NCBI GenBank assembly: GCA_934096535.1
Contig: CAKOMC010000028.1
Span: 1 to 18,318 of the forward strand
DNA from: an uncultured Bacilli bacterium
GTDB lineage: Bacteria > Bacillota_I > Bacilli_A > RF39 > UBA660
DNA length: 18,318 nucleotides
Direction of reading: 5' to 3'
A program made the translations under genes and the position numbers. The notes under the pieces were generated by a model. The model saw nothing but the letters and a program-made list of their open reading frames with translations. It searched no databases and was not told the DNA's origin. Of the stretch, positions 4,968 to 12,787 are shown one piece after another (the first letter of the stretch is position 1; each line of letters opens with the position of its first letter).

Positions 4968-6995
4968 TTACTGAACAACATATGGATCAGAACTTGTTCC
5001 AATACCGGAAGTTATCAGAGTATCAGATTTCAGATTGATAACTGGGCGGGCACCAAGACTGCCGTTAACACCCCACCAGTTGCTGAGATAACCAGCGCTA
5101 CTCTGACGCCACTCAAAAGCAGCGCCGTACGTCGCATCAAAGTTAGAAGGGGACATGGTCCAATAGTGTTGAGTTGAATAAACCCATGCCAATTTATTTA
5201 CATGATCATAATCCATACCAGCAAATACTAATTCGTCATATGTAACTAAACCAACTGGATATGTTAAAGCTTTATTACCTATACTTGAATCGGTTGTTGT
5301 GTATAAATCTCTCTCTTTGTTTGGACATGTAAATTGAGGACTTTTAGTTTGATATCTTTTAAAAGGTCCAAAATAACTATACACATTAGTGCTTATACCA
5401 TCTCCACCTGTCAAAGTTCTGTCGCCACAGAAACCAACGGCATTTGATACATAGTTACTATATCCTTTATCAACGATATTAGTTTTGTACCAATTATCTA
5501 CAGTTGTTTTAATTGTTGACGATGTTGTGTTTGTATGGACTTCATCAAATGTTGTACCATCCGGATTTCCATACATATATCCGACATAAGCAGGATCATT
5601 ATAATTACTATTAAATTGGTAAGTTCTATTATTAATTGATTGTTTTGTACTAGTTGCATTTTTTTCTGTACCATTATACATCAATCTTATTGAACCATCA
5701 CCATTAATACGAACTATTTGCCAATAGAAACCAGCAAAATATACATTATTATTTTTTATATTGCCACGATAATAATAAGTTGTACCATAATCATCTGTTC
5801 CTTGATACAAGCCCCTATCAGATTTATCGGTTTCCAACTCAGTTTCTGTTAAAGTAATAGCATTTAATTTATAAGTTACACTATCATATGAAACATTATT
5901 CCATGTTGTTTTGCCTGTTGTCTTTGTAGCACCAGTAACCTGATATACAGTTAGACTACCACCACTAGATGAAGTATATAATTTTTGATTTACTTTGTTA
6001 TATTGAATACTTTCAGCTTGAAAATAATATTTTATATCACCGCTATAATCAAGAGTTGTTGGATCAACATATACTGGATTTGACAATGTATATGTAGCAG
6101 TTGCACTATTAAATGACTTCGTTTTAAATAAACGTAACTTTGTATCATTCAATGCCAAGTTGCTAGCCTGCGTTGCTTTATCAACTGTACCAGTATCTTT
6201 ATTATAAGAATTTATAACACTTTCTGCTGGCTTTGTAGATGATACTGTTGTTGTACCACCCGTTTTTTCTACCCATTTTATTACTGGAGCTGTATTAGTT
6301 ACATCAACAGTTTGTTTAGCAGCAATCTTAGTTTTAGCTATAGCAGGTGTTGTTTGATATTCATTAGCTAAAATTGCTTCTCCTAGCTTATTATAACCAG
6401 CAGATACAGGACTGTAATTACCTGGTTCTGATACAATAACTACTTTTGATTTAAAAATTTTATTCATTACATCATCATTAATCGTCGCATCTTCATCCAT
6501 CCAGAAGGATACAGTATAATCAACTGTATCATCAGCGCCCAAATAACCTTCGGCAATTGTCCTTGCCTCAGTTGATCCCGTCATTGTTGTTGTCGCTGTT
6601 TTATATTTATCTAATGTAGTAATTGCATCACTGTTAATCTTAGTAGCAACCCATTTACTATTTAAAGTTGTACCCTCTAACATTTCTAAATTAACATAAT
6701 AATGAGCAAAAATCGAACAACTATTCCTTAAAGTAAAACTAAATGGTTTTAATTTTAACCCTTCAGCATCAGTTATTGGATAAGCATTAGTTAAGTTAAT
6801 TTCATCTTTTTGATCAGTAAGTTCAATATTAAAACATCCCGATGTTGCCGTATTTGCTTTATCAGCAATATAAGTAAAACGCCAATAAGCATAAGAAACC
6901 CCCACAGTTGCAAGCCCAATAATACAGCATGTTAAAACCAACATTAAAACATGATATTTATTAGGTGTATTTTTTTTAATTCTCTTATCATTCAT
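4968..6995 (-). CDS. DGR target protein: membrane-anchored surface protein with C-terminal variable C-type-lectin-like domain
   Basis: 675 residues. The N-terminus is basic, followed by one hydrophobic segment (about 15-38) serving as signal anchor or uncleaved signal. The rest is predicted extracellular: an N-terminal region of the TasA/camelysin-like style (YAYWRFTYIADKANT near 36-50), a Thr-rich middle, and a C-terminal domain from about 400 with the W-I-V-R-I-N-G and SPSNFDAT...GARPV pattern of CLec/FGE-fold DGR targets. Residues 614-652 are the variable region. Compared with template TR4 the altered residues are D620, Y623, F627, R630, S632, S638, G645 and L647. No LPXTG sorting motif is seen. 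Start ATG 6995 has GAGGAG 12 bp upstream. The likely role is a binding protein whose ligand site is rewritten by the retroelement. The ligand cannot be read from sequence. Confidence 0.9.
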   Translation of the reverse strand: MNDKRIKKNTPNKYHVLMLVLTCCIIGLATVGVSYAYWRFTYIADKANTATSGCFNIELTDQKDEINLTNAYPITDAEGLKLKPFSFTLRNSCSIFAHYYVNLEMLEGTTLNSKWVATKINSDAITTLDKYKTATTTMTGSTEARTIAEGYLGADDTVDYTVSFWMDEDATINDDVMNKIFKSKVVIVSEPGNYSPVSAGYNKLGEAILANEYQTTPAIAKTKIAAKQTVDVTNTAPVIKWVEKTGGTTTVSSTKPAESVINSYNKDTGTVDKATQASNLALNDTKLRLFKTKSFNSATATYTLSNPVYVDPTTLDYSGDIKYYFQAESIQYNKVNQKLYTSSSGGSLTVYQVTGATKTTGKTTWNNVSYDSVTYKLNAITLTETELETDKSDRGLYQGTDDYGTTYYYRGNIKNNNVYFAGFYWQIVRINGDGSIRLMYNGTEKNATSTKQSINNRTYQFNSNYNDPAYVGYMYGNPDGTTFDEVHTNTTSSTIKTTVDNWYKTNIVDKGYSNYVSNAVGFCGDRTLTGGDGISTNVYSYFGPFKRYQTKSPQFTCPNKERDLYTTTDSSIGNKALTYPVGLVTYDELVFAGMDYDHVNKLAWVYSTQHYWTMSPSNFDATYGAAFEWRQSSAGYLSNWWGVNGSLGARPVINLKSDTLITSGIGTSSDPYVVQ
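5011..5042. repeat. Inverted repeat next to the VR end (possible homing hairpin)
   Basis: GTTATCA at 5011-5017 and TGATAAC at 5036-5042 are complementary and abut the VR end, just beyond the GC-rich initiation stretch. Several DGR targets need a hairpin or cruciform at this place for efficient homing. Here the loop (18 nt) is longer and the stem (7 bp) weaker than in the known cases, so it is only a candidate. Confidence 0.35.
5042..5155 (-). repeat. Variable region (VR) of the DGR target gene
   Basis: 114 bp inside the 3' end of the target gene, aligned to TR4 at 1810-1923 with 11 substitutions, all at template adenines: A to G six times, A to T three times, A to C twice, on the coding strand. 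Homology stops abruptly at both edges: left of 5042 the target encodes NLKSD while the array carries PDSY, and right of 5155 the sequences differ at once. The changes fall in eight codons and alter the residue in every one, so seven Asn and one Ile became D, Y, F, R, S, S, G and L. Confidence 0.95.
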
Positions 6996-7007
6996 AACAC
7001 TTCAATA

Positions 7008-7058
7008 CTCCTCTATTTTATCTATTACTAAAATAACACATAATCTTCAAAAAGTAAA
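7008..7058 (-). promoter_or_regulatory. Candidate promoter and ribosome site of the target gene
   Basis: In the 98-bp gap before the target gene the minus strand has TTTACT (7053-7058), 17 bp, then TATTTT (7030-7035), each matching consensus at four of six positions. GAGGAG at 7008-7013 is the ribosome site. A separate promoter would let the target be expressed independently of the RT, but readthrough from the upstream genes is not excluded. Confidence 0.4.
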
Positions 7059-7093
7059 TCTTATTTAAAGTAAATTTTCCTTTTAAAAATTTA

Positions 7094-7471
7094 TTATCTT
7101 AAGATATCTAAAATATTTTCTAATTGTTTATTAACTTCTTCTAAACTTAATCTATTTAATTTATATTTTATTAAATCAACTTTTTTATCTATTTCTACTT
7201 GTAATAAACCTTCATTTAAATATTTTTGATAAGTATTATTTTCTTGAAAATCTTTAGATATTTCTAATTCTTTTTTATAATATATTTGATAATTAATCGA
7301 TAATTCTTCTAATTTTTCTATTATTTTATCTATTATAGTACTAGGAAATCCTAATTTATCATTTTTACCCTCTCCTACTAGTTTATAATTAAAAATACTA
7401 TGTAAAATATAAGCATCTTCATTATAACAAGTTATAAATTTTCCATCATTTTTATATAATTTTATAAACAT
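7094..7471 (-). CDS. Small MutS-like (MSL-type) DGR accessory protein
   Basis: 125 residues. The first 70 recall the mismatch-recognition domain I of MutS: an opening like the DFYELYGEDA region (YKNDGKFITCYNEDAYIL), then GFPSTIIDKIIEKLEEL where MutS has GFPxHALDxYLxKL, and a closing strand YQIYYKKE like VAICEQ. The C-terminal half is Lys/Glu-rich helix. No MutS core, clamp or ATPase domains exist. DGR surveys describe MutS-like small proteins (MSL) encoded next to RTs, so this is probably such an accessory factor, perhaps contacting mismatched cDNA. It starts 10 bp after the RT stop with GGAG in between, hence it is co-transcribed. The assignment is by eye. Confidence 0.6.
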   Translation of the reverse strand: MFIKLYKNDGKFITCYNEDAYILHSIFNYKLVGEGKNDKLGFPSTIIDKIIEKLEELSINYQIYYKKELEISKDFQENNTYQKYLNEGLLQVEIDKKVDLIKYKLNRLSLEEVNKQLENILDILR

Positions 7472-7481
7472 ACTCTACTCC

Positions 7482-8681
7482 TTAATCGTAAATAACTATT
7501 ACTTCATCTTTTTTCTTTTTAACTTTCATATCCATTCCTTTAAACCAAGGGTGTTTTCTAATAAATGAACCGCTGCAACAATTACTTAGATAGCCTTTAT
7601 AACTAGCTAAGACACTTGTATAGTTTTCTGGGGGATTCTTTTCTAATTTATTTAGTTTATGGGTTATTCTTCTTTTCGTTTGACTATTAATAAGTACTAA
7701 TAGTTTTTTATTTTTTAAAACAAAACGATATCCTAAGAAATTAAGACCATCTTTCATCGATATTATTTTTGTTTTTTGATTCAATTTTAATTCTTCAGCA
7801 GCTACTTTTTTTCTGATTTCTTCTAAACAATATTTTAGATATTCTCTATCAGGATGCATTAGAATAAAATCATCCATATAACGAATATAGTATTTAATAT
7901 GTAGTTGTTCTTTAATAAAATGGTCTAAGTCATTTAAGTAATAAATAGCAAATAGTTGACTAGTCATATTCCCTATTGGTAAACCTCTTCCTTCTTGATA
8001 ATAAGGAATAGTACTTAGTTCTTCAAACCTTTTTTTCATATAAGGATTATTAGCTTTTCTTAAGATTTCTTTTTCACAATCAACTAATCTTTTTATTTGA
8101 CTATTAGTATTATTTTGATAAGTTGAAGTTAAAATACTCTTAATTGCCTCTATTACTTCTTCATCAGGTAAAATATTACGCAGTTTTTCAATTAATTTTT
8201 CATGACTAATACTATAAAAGTATTTATGAATATCACATTTTAATATATAGAAATTATCATATTTTCTTTTTAAATGATTAATATAGTCTTTGGTGTAAGA
8301 CAGTCCTAATTTAAGACCTTTATCTCTTCTTGTTGCCACATTCATAGGAATAAGTCGTGGTTCAATTAAGGGTAATAAGATATATTCGCTTATTAAATGG
8401 TTAACAACTTTATCAAAGATATTTTCGCTCATTATAATACGATATTTCGGCTCTTTTACTAAGAAAACATTGTAGTTACTATGATGATAAGATTTAGTTT
8501 TTAAGGTTTCATAAATATTTATGATATTACTCATATAATAGGTTTCAAAGTTAACAATTTTACTACGATGTTTGGTTTTTAATCTAACTTCATAATACAT
8601 ATTTTCAATATATGGAATATTTACAATTGAATCATAAAGATTAGTTTTGTTCTTTAGATTCAGAACTTCTGATGATGCCAT
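7482..8681 (-). CDS. Diversity-generating retroelement reverse transcriptase
   Basis: 399 residues, a usual DGR RT length, with no intron-maturase X or endonuclease domain. Features in order: NLYDSI near 14-19, typical of DGR RT N-termini; LIPMNVATRRDKG (110-122), the place of the FIYDSYACRxGKG block; CDIHKYFYSI (149-158) with the first catalytic Asp150; GLPIGNMTSQ (233-242), the DGR hallmark replacing the QG motif of group II introns and retroviruses; YIRYMDDFIL with catalytic Asp270/Asp271; and FLGYRF (315-320). It copies the template RNA into cDNA with errors at adenines. It overlaps the avd-like gene by 41 bp and has no good ribosome site, so translational coupling is likely. Confidence 0.96.
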   Translation of the reverse strand: MASSEVLNLKNKTNLYDSIVNIPYIENMYYEVRLKTKHRSKIVNFETYYMSNIINIYETLKTKSYHHSNYNVFLVKEPKYRIIMSENIFDKVVNHLISEYILLPLIEPRLIPMNVATRRDKGLKLGLSYTKDYINHLKRKYDNFYILKCDIHKYFYSISHEKLIEKLRNILPDEEVIEAIKSILTSTYQNNTNSQIKRLVDCEKEILRKANNPYMKKRFEELSTIPYYQEGRGLPIGNMTSQLFAIYYLNDLDHFIKEQLHIKYYIRYMDDFILMHPDREYLKYCLEEIRKKVAAEELKLNQKTKIISMKDGLNFLGYRFVLKNKKLLVLINSQTKRRITHKLNKLEKNPPENYTSVLASYKGYLSNCCSGSFIRKHPWFKGMDMKVKKKKDEVIVIYD

Positions 8682-8997
8682 AGGCTATCTTTCTCGCTTC
8701 TATTATTATATTTGATAAACATTCTAACTGATGGGAACTTATATATTTTTTATGATACAATTCTCTTGCATAATAATCATACATGGATAATTTTACTATG
8801 TAATCATAGAGATGTTTTTCTTTAACACGATTCGTCCTTTGCAAATTGTAAGCAAAGATATTTTCCATCATATCATATTGACATTCTTCAATATGTCTTT
8901 TGAGATTGGAAGCTTTCTTAGGAACATTTGGTAAAAGTCGATTTAGATAAGCTAAAGCCCTCTCCGTTTGGGATAATAATCTAAATTTATTTTCCAT
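8641..8997 (-). CDS. avd: Avd-like accessory variability determinant (four-helix bundle)
   Basis: 118 residues from the ATG at 8997. A TTG at 9012 would add five. Entirely helical and charged, with the four-helix layout and basic surface of Avd / 23S-intervening-sequence proteins: KASNLKRHIEE near 27-37, RTNRVKEKHLYDYIVKLSMYDYYARELY, and a final helix LECLSNIIIEARKIAYGII. Avd forms a pentameric barrel that binds the RT and template RNA and is essential for homing in the Bordetella phage system. Its place immediately before and overlapping the RT gene supports the call. No strong SD is seen for either start. The promoter lies directly upstream, so the leader is short. Confidence 0.82.
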   Translation of the reverse strand: MENKFRLLSQTERALAYLNRLLPNVPKKASNLKRHIEECQYDMMENIFAYNLQRTNRVKEKHLYDYIVKLSMYDYYARELYHKKYISSHQLECLSNIIIEARKIAYGIIRSSESKEQN

Positions 8998-9028
8998 TAT
9001 TTGGGTTGTCAATTATACTCATAGTATC

Positions 9029-9056
9029 ATTGTACCAGATTTTTATCAGATTGGAA
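9029..9056 (-). promoter_or_regulatory. Candidate promoter of the avd-RT-MSL genes
   Basis: On the minus strand TTCCAA (9051-9056), 16 bp, then TACAAT (9029-9034), about 30 bp before the avd start. The -10 is good, the -35 weak. Confidence 0.45.
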
Positions 9057-9100
9057 GATTTTTTTATTATTATTGATATTAAAAAGGAGTCTAGATTGAT

Positions 9101-9430
9101 TTAGTCTAAACTTCCATTTTTGGATTTTAAGCTTTCTATTTCTTTAATTGATAAGCCAGTTAATTTAGATATTGTTTTTTGCATCTAACCCAGTATTTAA
9201 AGCATTTTTAGTTAAATTTATGGTTGCAGCCTTTAAACCTTTTTTCAATGTCACGCCTCTCAGCTTCTTCCCTAGCTTCTGCAAGTTCCGTATTACGAAT
9301 TAACTCTTTATAGTTATCTTCTTCACCATTTTCAAACAGTCTAATTATTCATCATCATTTGATAATTCTTTGGCTCTTACCACAATTTTTTTAGTTTATT
9401 CTTTACTCATAATTTCTTTTACATTTTTCT
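9101..9430 (-). pseudogene. Degenerate 3' fragment of an Rpn gene
   Basis: Covers the C-terminal third of an Rpn protein in broken frames. 9241-9420 is nearly identical to 9615-9800 of the intact gene beside it. It then diverges but ends in GLSIKEIESLKSKNGSLD and TAA at 9101, matching the family's helix-turn-helix-like tail. A TAA interrupts the part equal to KKIVARAKE, and deletions shift the frame near 9350 and 9190. It lies directly behind copy B, in the same orientation, so it looks like a relic of a tandem copy after unequal recombination. Confidence 0.85.
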
Positions 9431-9465
9431 TAAATATACTATATATAAATTCAATTTTAACTGAG

Positions 9466-10440
9466 TTAGCATAAATCATTTATTTCTTTAATGGATAAAC
9501 CTGATGACTCAGAAATAATGTCTATGCTAATGCCCGCTTTTTTTAAATTTTTAGCTATATCTATTGCTTTTATTTTAGAACCCTGAATTATTCCTTTTTC
9601 TATTCCTTTTTTAATTCCTTTTTCAAGACCGCGCTCCTCGGCTTCTTCCCTGGCTTCTGCAAGTTCCGTATTACGAATTAACTCTTTATAGTTATCTTCT
9701 TCACCATTTTCAAACAGTCTAATGTATTCATCATCACTTGATAATTCTTTGGCTCTTGCTACAATTTTTTTAGTTTCTTCTTTACTCATAATTTCATTTA
9801 ACTCTCTTTCTAATACTTTAATATCGCATGTAGTTAAAATCCTACATATTCTTGCCATTTTCTCTTCCTGTTCATTAAAATAAGTATACCGCTTATTTAA
9901 AGCTTTATCTATATTAACATTAATAATTTTAATGCTATCTTCAATAATTTTACCAAAATCAGTTTGAAATATTCCAATTTCAACTAATCGTTCAGATTTA
10001 TGATGATAGGAATTAAAATTTACTACGATAGTGTCGAATATTTTTCTATATGCTCCATTTTTTATTTTCAAATCGCTACTTGCAATTTTATAAGCATAAA
10101 AGGCATTTCTCATTACCATAATATGTGATGAATTCATTTCTAAAATACATTTAGTTTCTTTTTTTCCATTAGGATAAGAAAGTAATAAATCACTTTTACT
10201 ATTGGTATCAATTATTGAATGCTGTGGTAAGTCTTTAGGCAGTAATTTAACTTTGCCTTTAAAATTTTGCTTAGTTGTATCTTCTATGGTGGAAACTATA
10301 TACTCTATTAAAGGCATAGTATCACTGGAAATGAACATCTGGTTAAACATAACATCCCAAGCAAGTGGAAAACTAAAGCCGGTAATGTTATGTTCCTTAT
10401 TGTAATGCCACATCTTTATGATTTTCTGTTTTTCTAGCAT
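9466..10440 (-). CDS. Rpn family recombination-promoting nuclease / putative transposase (PD-(D/E)XK), copy B
   Basis: 324 residues, paralogous to the gene at 3500-4435 along the whole length. It has FSFPLAWDVMFNQMF at 22-36, Asp84 in SKSD, Glu101 and Asn103 in EMNSS, an ELSSDDEYIRLFENGEEDNYKELIRNTELAEA block, a Gly-Lys-Ile repeat stretch (KGIKKGIEKGIIQG), and a final SGLSIKEINDL helix. The ATG at 10440 is backed by AGGAGGGAG. A second, stronger-looking GGAGGTGAC lies further upstream and serves a small overlapping ORF. The promoter region is a near copy of that of copy A. It is inverted to copy A, so the two face each other across the DGR protein genes. Confidence 0.87.
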   Translation of the reverse strand: MLEKQKIIKMWHYNKEHNITGFSFPLAWDVMFNQMFISSDTMPLIEYIVSTIEDTTKQNFKGKVKLLPKDLPQHSIIDTNSKSDLLLSYPNGKKETKCILEMNSSHIMVMRNAFYAYKIASSDLKIKNGAYRKIFDTIVVNFNSYHHKSERLVEIGIFQTDFGKIIEDSIKIINVNIDKALNKRYTYFNEQEEKMARICRILTTCDIKVLERELNEIMSKEETKKIVARAKELSSDDEYIRLFENGEEDNYKELIRNTELAEAREEAEERGLEKGIKKGIEKGIIQGSKIKAIDIAKNLKKAGISIDIISESSGLSIKEINDLC

Positions 10441-10474
10441 GTCTAAACTCCCTCCTGTTGTAAATAATTATCAT
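10397..10474 (-). CDS. Possible 25-codon leader ORF overlapping the second Rpn start
   Basis: The ATG at 10474 follows GGAGGTGACAAGAT closely, and the frame closes with TAA at 10397-10399 after 25 codons. It overlaps the first 44 bases of the nuclease gene and is offset by +1, exactly as at the other Rpn gene, though the peptides are unrelated. The recurring geometry is the only argument for a function. Confidence 0.35.
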   Translation of the reverse strand: MIIIYNRREFRHARKTENHKDVALQ

Positions 10475-10496
10475 ATCTTGTCACCTCCTTTTTTAG

Positions 10497-10620
10497 AAGG
10501 TTATTATTTACCATCCTAATTATATATATTGGTAAGTGAAGTCTAATTTCCTTTAAAAATTTTAAAAACATACTAAAAAATGCCAAACTTTTTCTAAATT
10601 TGACACTTTTTTGACATATT
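10497..10620 (-). repeat. Duplicated upstream region of the Rpn genes, right copy
   Basis: Inverted counterpart of 3322-3430. It has the same doubled GTCAAA, terminator-like hairpin, TTAGAC (plus-strand 10541-10546), 16-bp spacer and TATAAT (10519-10524). About 13 extra bases lie between the hairpin and the promoter. The near identity of non-coding DNA suggests a recent duplication or a common mobile unit. Confidence 0.85.
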
Positions 10621-10661
10621 TTTCTAAAAATAAGAGGTATTAGCTATATTAATAATCTATT

Positions 10662-11888
10662 CTACTTTTTATAATTAATTGTATATTTATTTAATTCTAA
10701 GGTTTTATTTATTTCGCAATATTTAACTGCAACAATAGTATATTTTCCTGAATTATCAGGTAACTTATTATATTCTGTAGTTGTTTCATTAAAAATGAGA
10801 TAATAATCACCATTAATAATGAAAGAATTAAGAGGTAATAACAACTCCATTTGGTTAATTGTTTCAATGTCATTTGTCCAATTCGGATTATTTTCAATTT
10901 CCTTAAGGATTGCCCCATCATCATTACCTTTATAATCAATAATAATATGAGTAACATCACTTTTTTCTTCTTCAACTGCCGAATAACTACTACTTATAAA
11001 CTTACTACTTGGAATCGTAAAACCAATAACATCATTAAATTTATAAATATCTTCATCATTTATGGTTAAAGAAAATGAACCTAAAAATCCAAGAAGAAAA
11101 ATAGCAAGAAAACTAATTACTAAATTTTTATGATTATTACATCTTTTCTCCCAGAGAAAACTTAAAATAAGGGAAATAATAGGAATTGGCAAGAAACACC
11201 AAGCAATCCAGAAATACTTAGTATTAAAAAAGCCAGTACTTGGAAACTTACTAGTTAAATGAATAACTAAATAAAAGGCTGCAAAAATACTTAATAAACT
11301 TAAGCAAAACAAGATATCCATTATCTTTTGCTCTTTTTTATTATATCTATTTATTAAATCAAATTCTTTTTTAAAAGGAAGACCAGAAAACTTACGGTTA
11401 ATAAACTTATTTAAATCACCAGAAATACTTTCTTTTTTTAAAATGATAAACCCTTTATTACTTCTAATTTCTAAGTAAAAATTGTCTTCTGTTTCAATAA
11501 ACTTAACTATATCTTTATAAAATACTTTTCTAGCTTGTAAACTACTACTAGCAATTAAATAATCAATATAAAAATCATACCTATTAGAAATCTTACCTTC
11601 TTCATTGTATTTTCTAAATTTTTTCGTCATTACTTTATCATAATTAATAGTTAAACTTATCAAATTAATAATCTCTAAAATTACTAAAGAAATTAAAAAG
11701 TTAAAAAGACTATGATAATAAGTACCTAGTAGAATACTTACTAAAATAAGAAAAATAGAATTTATTAAAACCTTTAGCCAATATACTTTTGGAAAATACT
11801 TAAGACACAATAAGTAATCACTCGTATTAACCTTCTCTTCTAAGGTATAAATAGCCTTATCTTTAATTTTTAAAATATTATCATTCAT
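10662..11888 (-). CDS. YcxB-like membrane protein of unknown function
   Basis: 408 residues. Two transmembrane segments near 38-56 and 60-80 are followed by a soluble stretch (about 103-170: DFYIDYLIASSSLQARKVFY, IETEDNFYLEIRSNKGFIIL) resembling the YcxB-like domain, which has a PH-like fold. Three more hydrophobic segments follow near 190-212, 224-245 and 254-273, then a polar, presumably extracellular, C-terminal domain of about 130 residues that I do not recognise. Its own promoter box lies behind the yihY terminator. The ribosome site is weak. The role is unknown. It is the chromosomal neighbour of the right Rpn element and shows no sign of belonging to the DGR. Confidence 0.7.
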   Translation of the reverse strand: MNDNILKIKDKAIYTLEEKVNTSDYLLCLKYFPKVYWLKVLINSIFLILVSILLGTYYHSLFNFLISLVILEIINLISLTINYDKVMTKKFRKYNEEGKISNRYDFYIDYLIASSSLQARKVFYKDIVKFIETEDNFYLEIRSNKGFIILKKESISGDLNKFINRKFSGLPFKKEFDLINRYNKKEQKIMDILFCLSLLSIFAAFYLVIHLTSKFPSTGFFNTKYFWIAWCFLPIPIISLILSFLWEKRCNNHKNLVISFLAIFLLGFLGSFSLTINDEDIYKFNDVIGFTIPSSKFISSSYSAVEEEKSDVTHIIIDYKGNDDGAILKEIENNPNWTNDIETINQMELLLPLNSFIINGDYYLIFNETTTEYNKLPDNSGKYTIVAVKYCEINKTLELNKYTINYKK

Positions 11889-11924
11889 AAACTACACACT
11901 CTTTTCTAAGATATTATTAAGATT

Positions 11925-11930
11925 ATTATA
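11925..11930 (-). promoter_or_regulatory. -10 box of the YcxB-like gene
   Basis: TATAAT on the minus strand, 37 bp before the start codon and directly after the T-tract of the upstream terminator. The -35 would overlap the terminator hairpin and is not clear. Confidence 0.5.
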
Positions 11931-11932
11931 GC

Positions 11933-11965
11933 AAAAAAACTACTTATCAAGGCCAATAAGTAGTT
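11933..11965 (-). terminator. Intrinsic terminator of the ligA-yihY gene run
   Basis: A 10-bp perfect stem AACTACTTAT/ATAAGTAGTT (11938-11947 with 11956-11965) has an 8-nt loop and seven T on the minus strand. It lies 5 bp after the yihY-like stop codon. Confidence 0.92.
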
Positions 11966-11969
11966 ATAA

Positions 11970-12785
11970 TTATTTAATTTTTTTCGTTTCACTTTTCCGA
12001 TAGTTTAGAGCCATTCCTATCACAAAAATATTAGCTAACAAATAAAACCATAACAAGAGAATTACTAAGTTAGCAAGACCACCATAAAAAACAGAATAAT
12101 GAGCATAATGATTGATATAGAATGAATAAATCCAAGTTATAACTAACCACCCAATAGATGTAAAAATTGCCCCATAATTAACATTTTTAGATGGTATTCT
12201 AACATCGGGAGCCATGGCATAAATTATCTTAATAAACAAAAAGATGATAAAAAGGGCAAAAGGACCTTGTAAAAAATCAAATATTTTTTTTAGTTCTTCC
12301 GTAACTTTAGCATTTAAGTTAACATAGGTTACTAGTTCAACTATTTTGTTACCAAATAAAGGGAATATTAAGATAAATAGAAACAAGAAGACAATAAAGA
12401 CGGTCATAACTAGGGCTTTAATTTTACGATAGATATAACCTTTATCCTCAATACCATAAATCATATTAGATGTTATGATGATAGCAGATGCGCCACTAGA
12501 TGCGGTAAAAAAGCCGATAAATAAGGTTACAAAGAAGGAAAACGATAACCCACTTACCGAAACAATAGGGATAATCATTTGACTAATGGTACTCCCAAAA
12601 GCTTTCGTGATAAATTCTTCTATAAAACCAATTGATAGATTTAAACCGGCAGCTCCATACCCAATTAATGTTAAGATAGGAACGATAGAAAGGATAAAAG
12701 AAAAAGCAAGATGTCCAGGCAGAATCAGCATTTCTCTTCTATTAAGCACTTCCCAAAAGTTTTTAATAAACTCTTTTACTTTCAT
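11970..12785 (-). CDS. YihY/virulence factor BrkB family membrane protein
   Basis: 271 residues with about six transmembrane segments and the family's pattern: an N-terminal amphipathic part with LPGHLAFSFILSIVPILTLIG (early segment), GFFTASSGASAIIITSNMIYGIED (the conserved central Ser/Ala-rich block followed by an N-x-x-Y/F-G motif), and YGAIFTSIGWLVITWIYSFYINHYAHYSVFYGGLANLVILLLWFY at the C-terminus (two conserved helices joined by YGGL). The length is normal. The family was once called ribonuclease BN by mistake, and its transport role is not settled. Its GGAG ribosome site lies inside the last codons of the gene upstream, so the two are translationally linked. Confidence 0.9.
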   Translation of the reverse strand: MKVKEFIKNFWEVLNRREMLILPGHLAFSFILSIVPILTLIGYGAAGLNLSIGFIEEFITKAFGSTISQMIIPIVSVSGLSFSFFVTLFIGFFTASSGASAIIITSNMIYGIEDKGYIYRKIKALVMTVFIVFLFLFILIFPLFGNKIVELVTYVNLNAKVTEELKKIFDFLQGPFALFIIFLFIKIIYAMAPDVRIPSKNVNYGAIFTSIGWLVITWIYSFYINHYAHYSVFYGGLANLVILLLWFYLLANIFVIGMALNYRKSETKKIK

Positions 12786-12787
12786 TG

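Noticed and set aside
7482..8681. Group II intron or retron reverse transcriptase
   Set aside because: The PIGNMTSQ motif, the neighbouring avd-like gene and the TR/VR pair fit a DGR. There is no maturase X or endonuclease domain and no intron RNA or msr-msd structure.
10202..11069. Small frames at 10202-10405, 10709-10975 and 10851-11069
   Set aside because: All are antisense or out-of-frame shadows of the second Rpn gene and the YcxB-like gene, with low-complexity translations.
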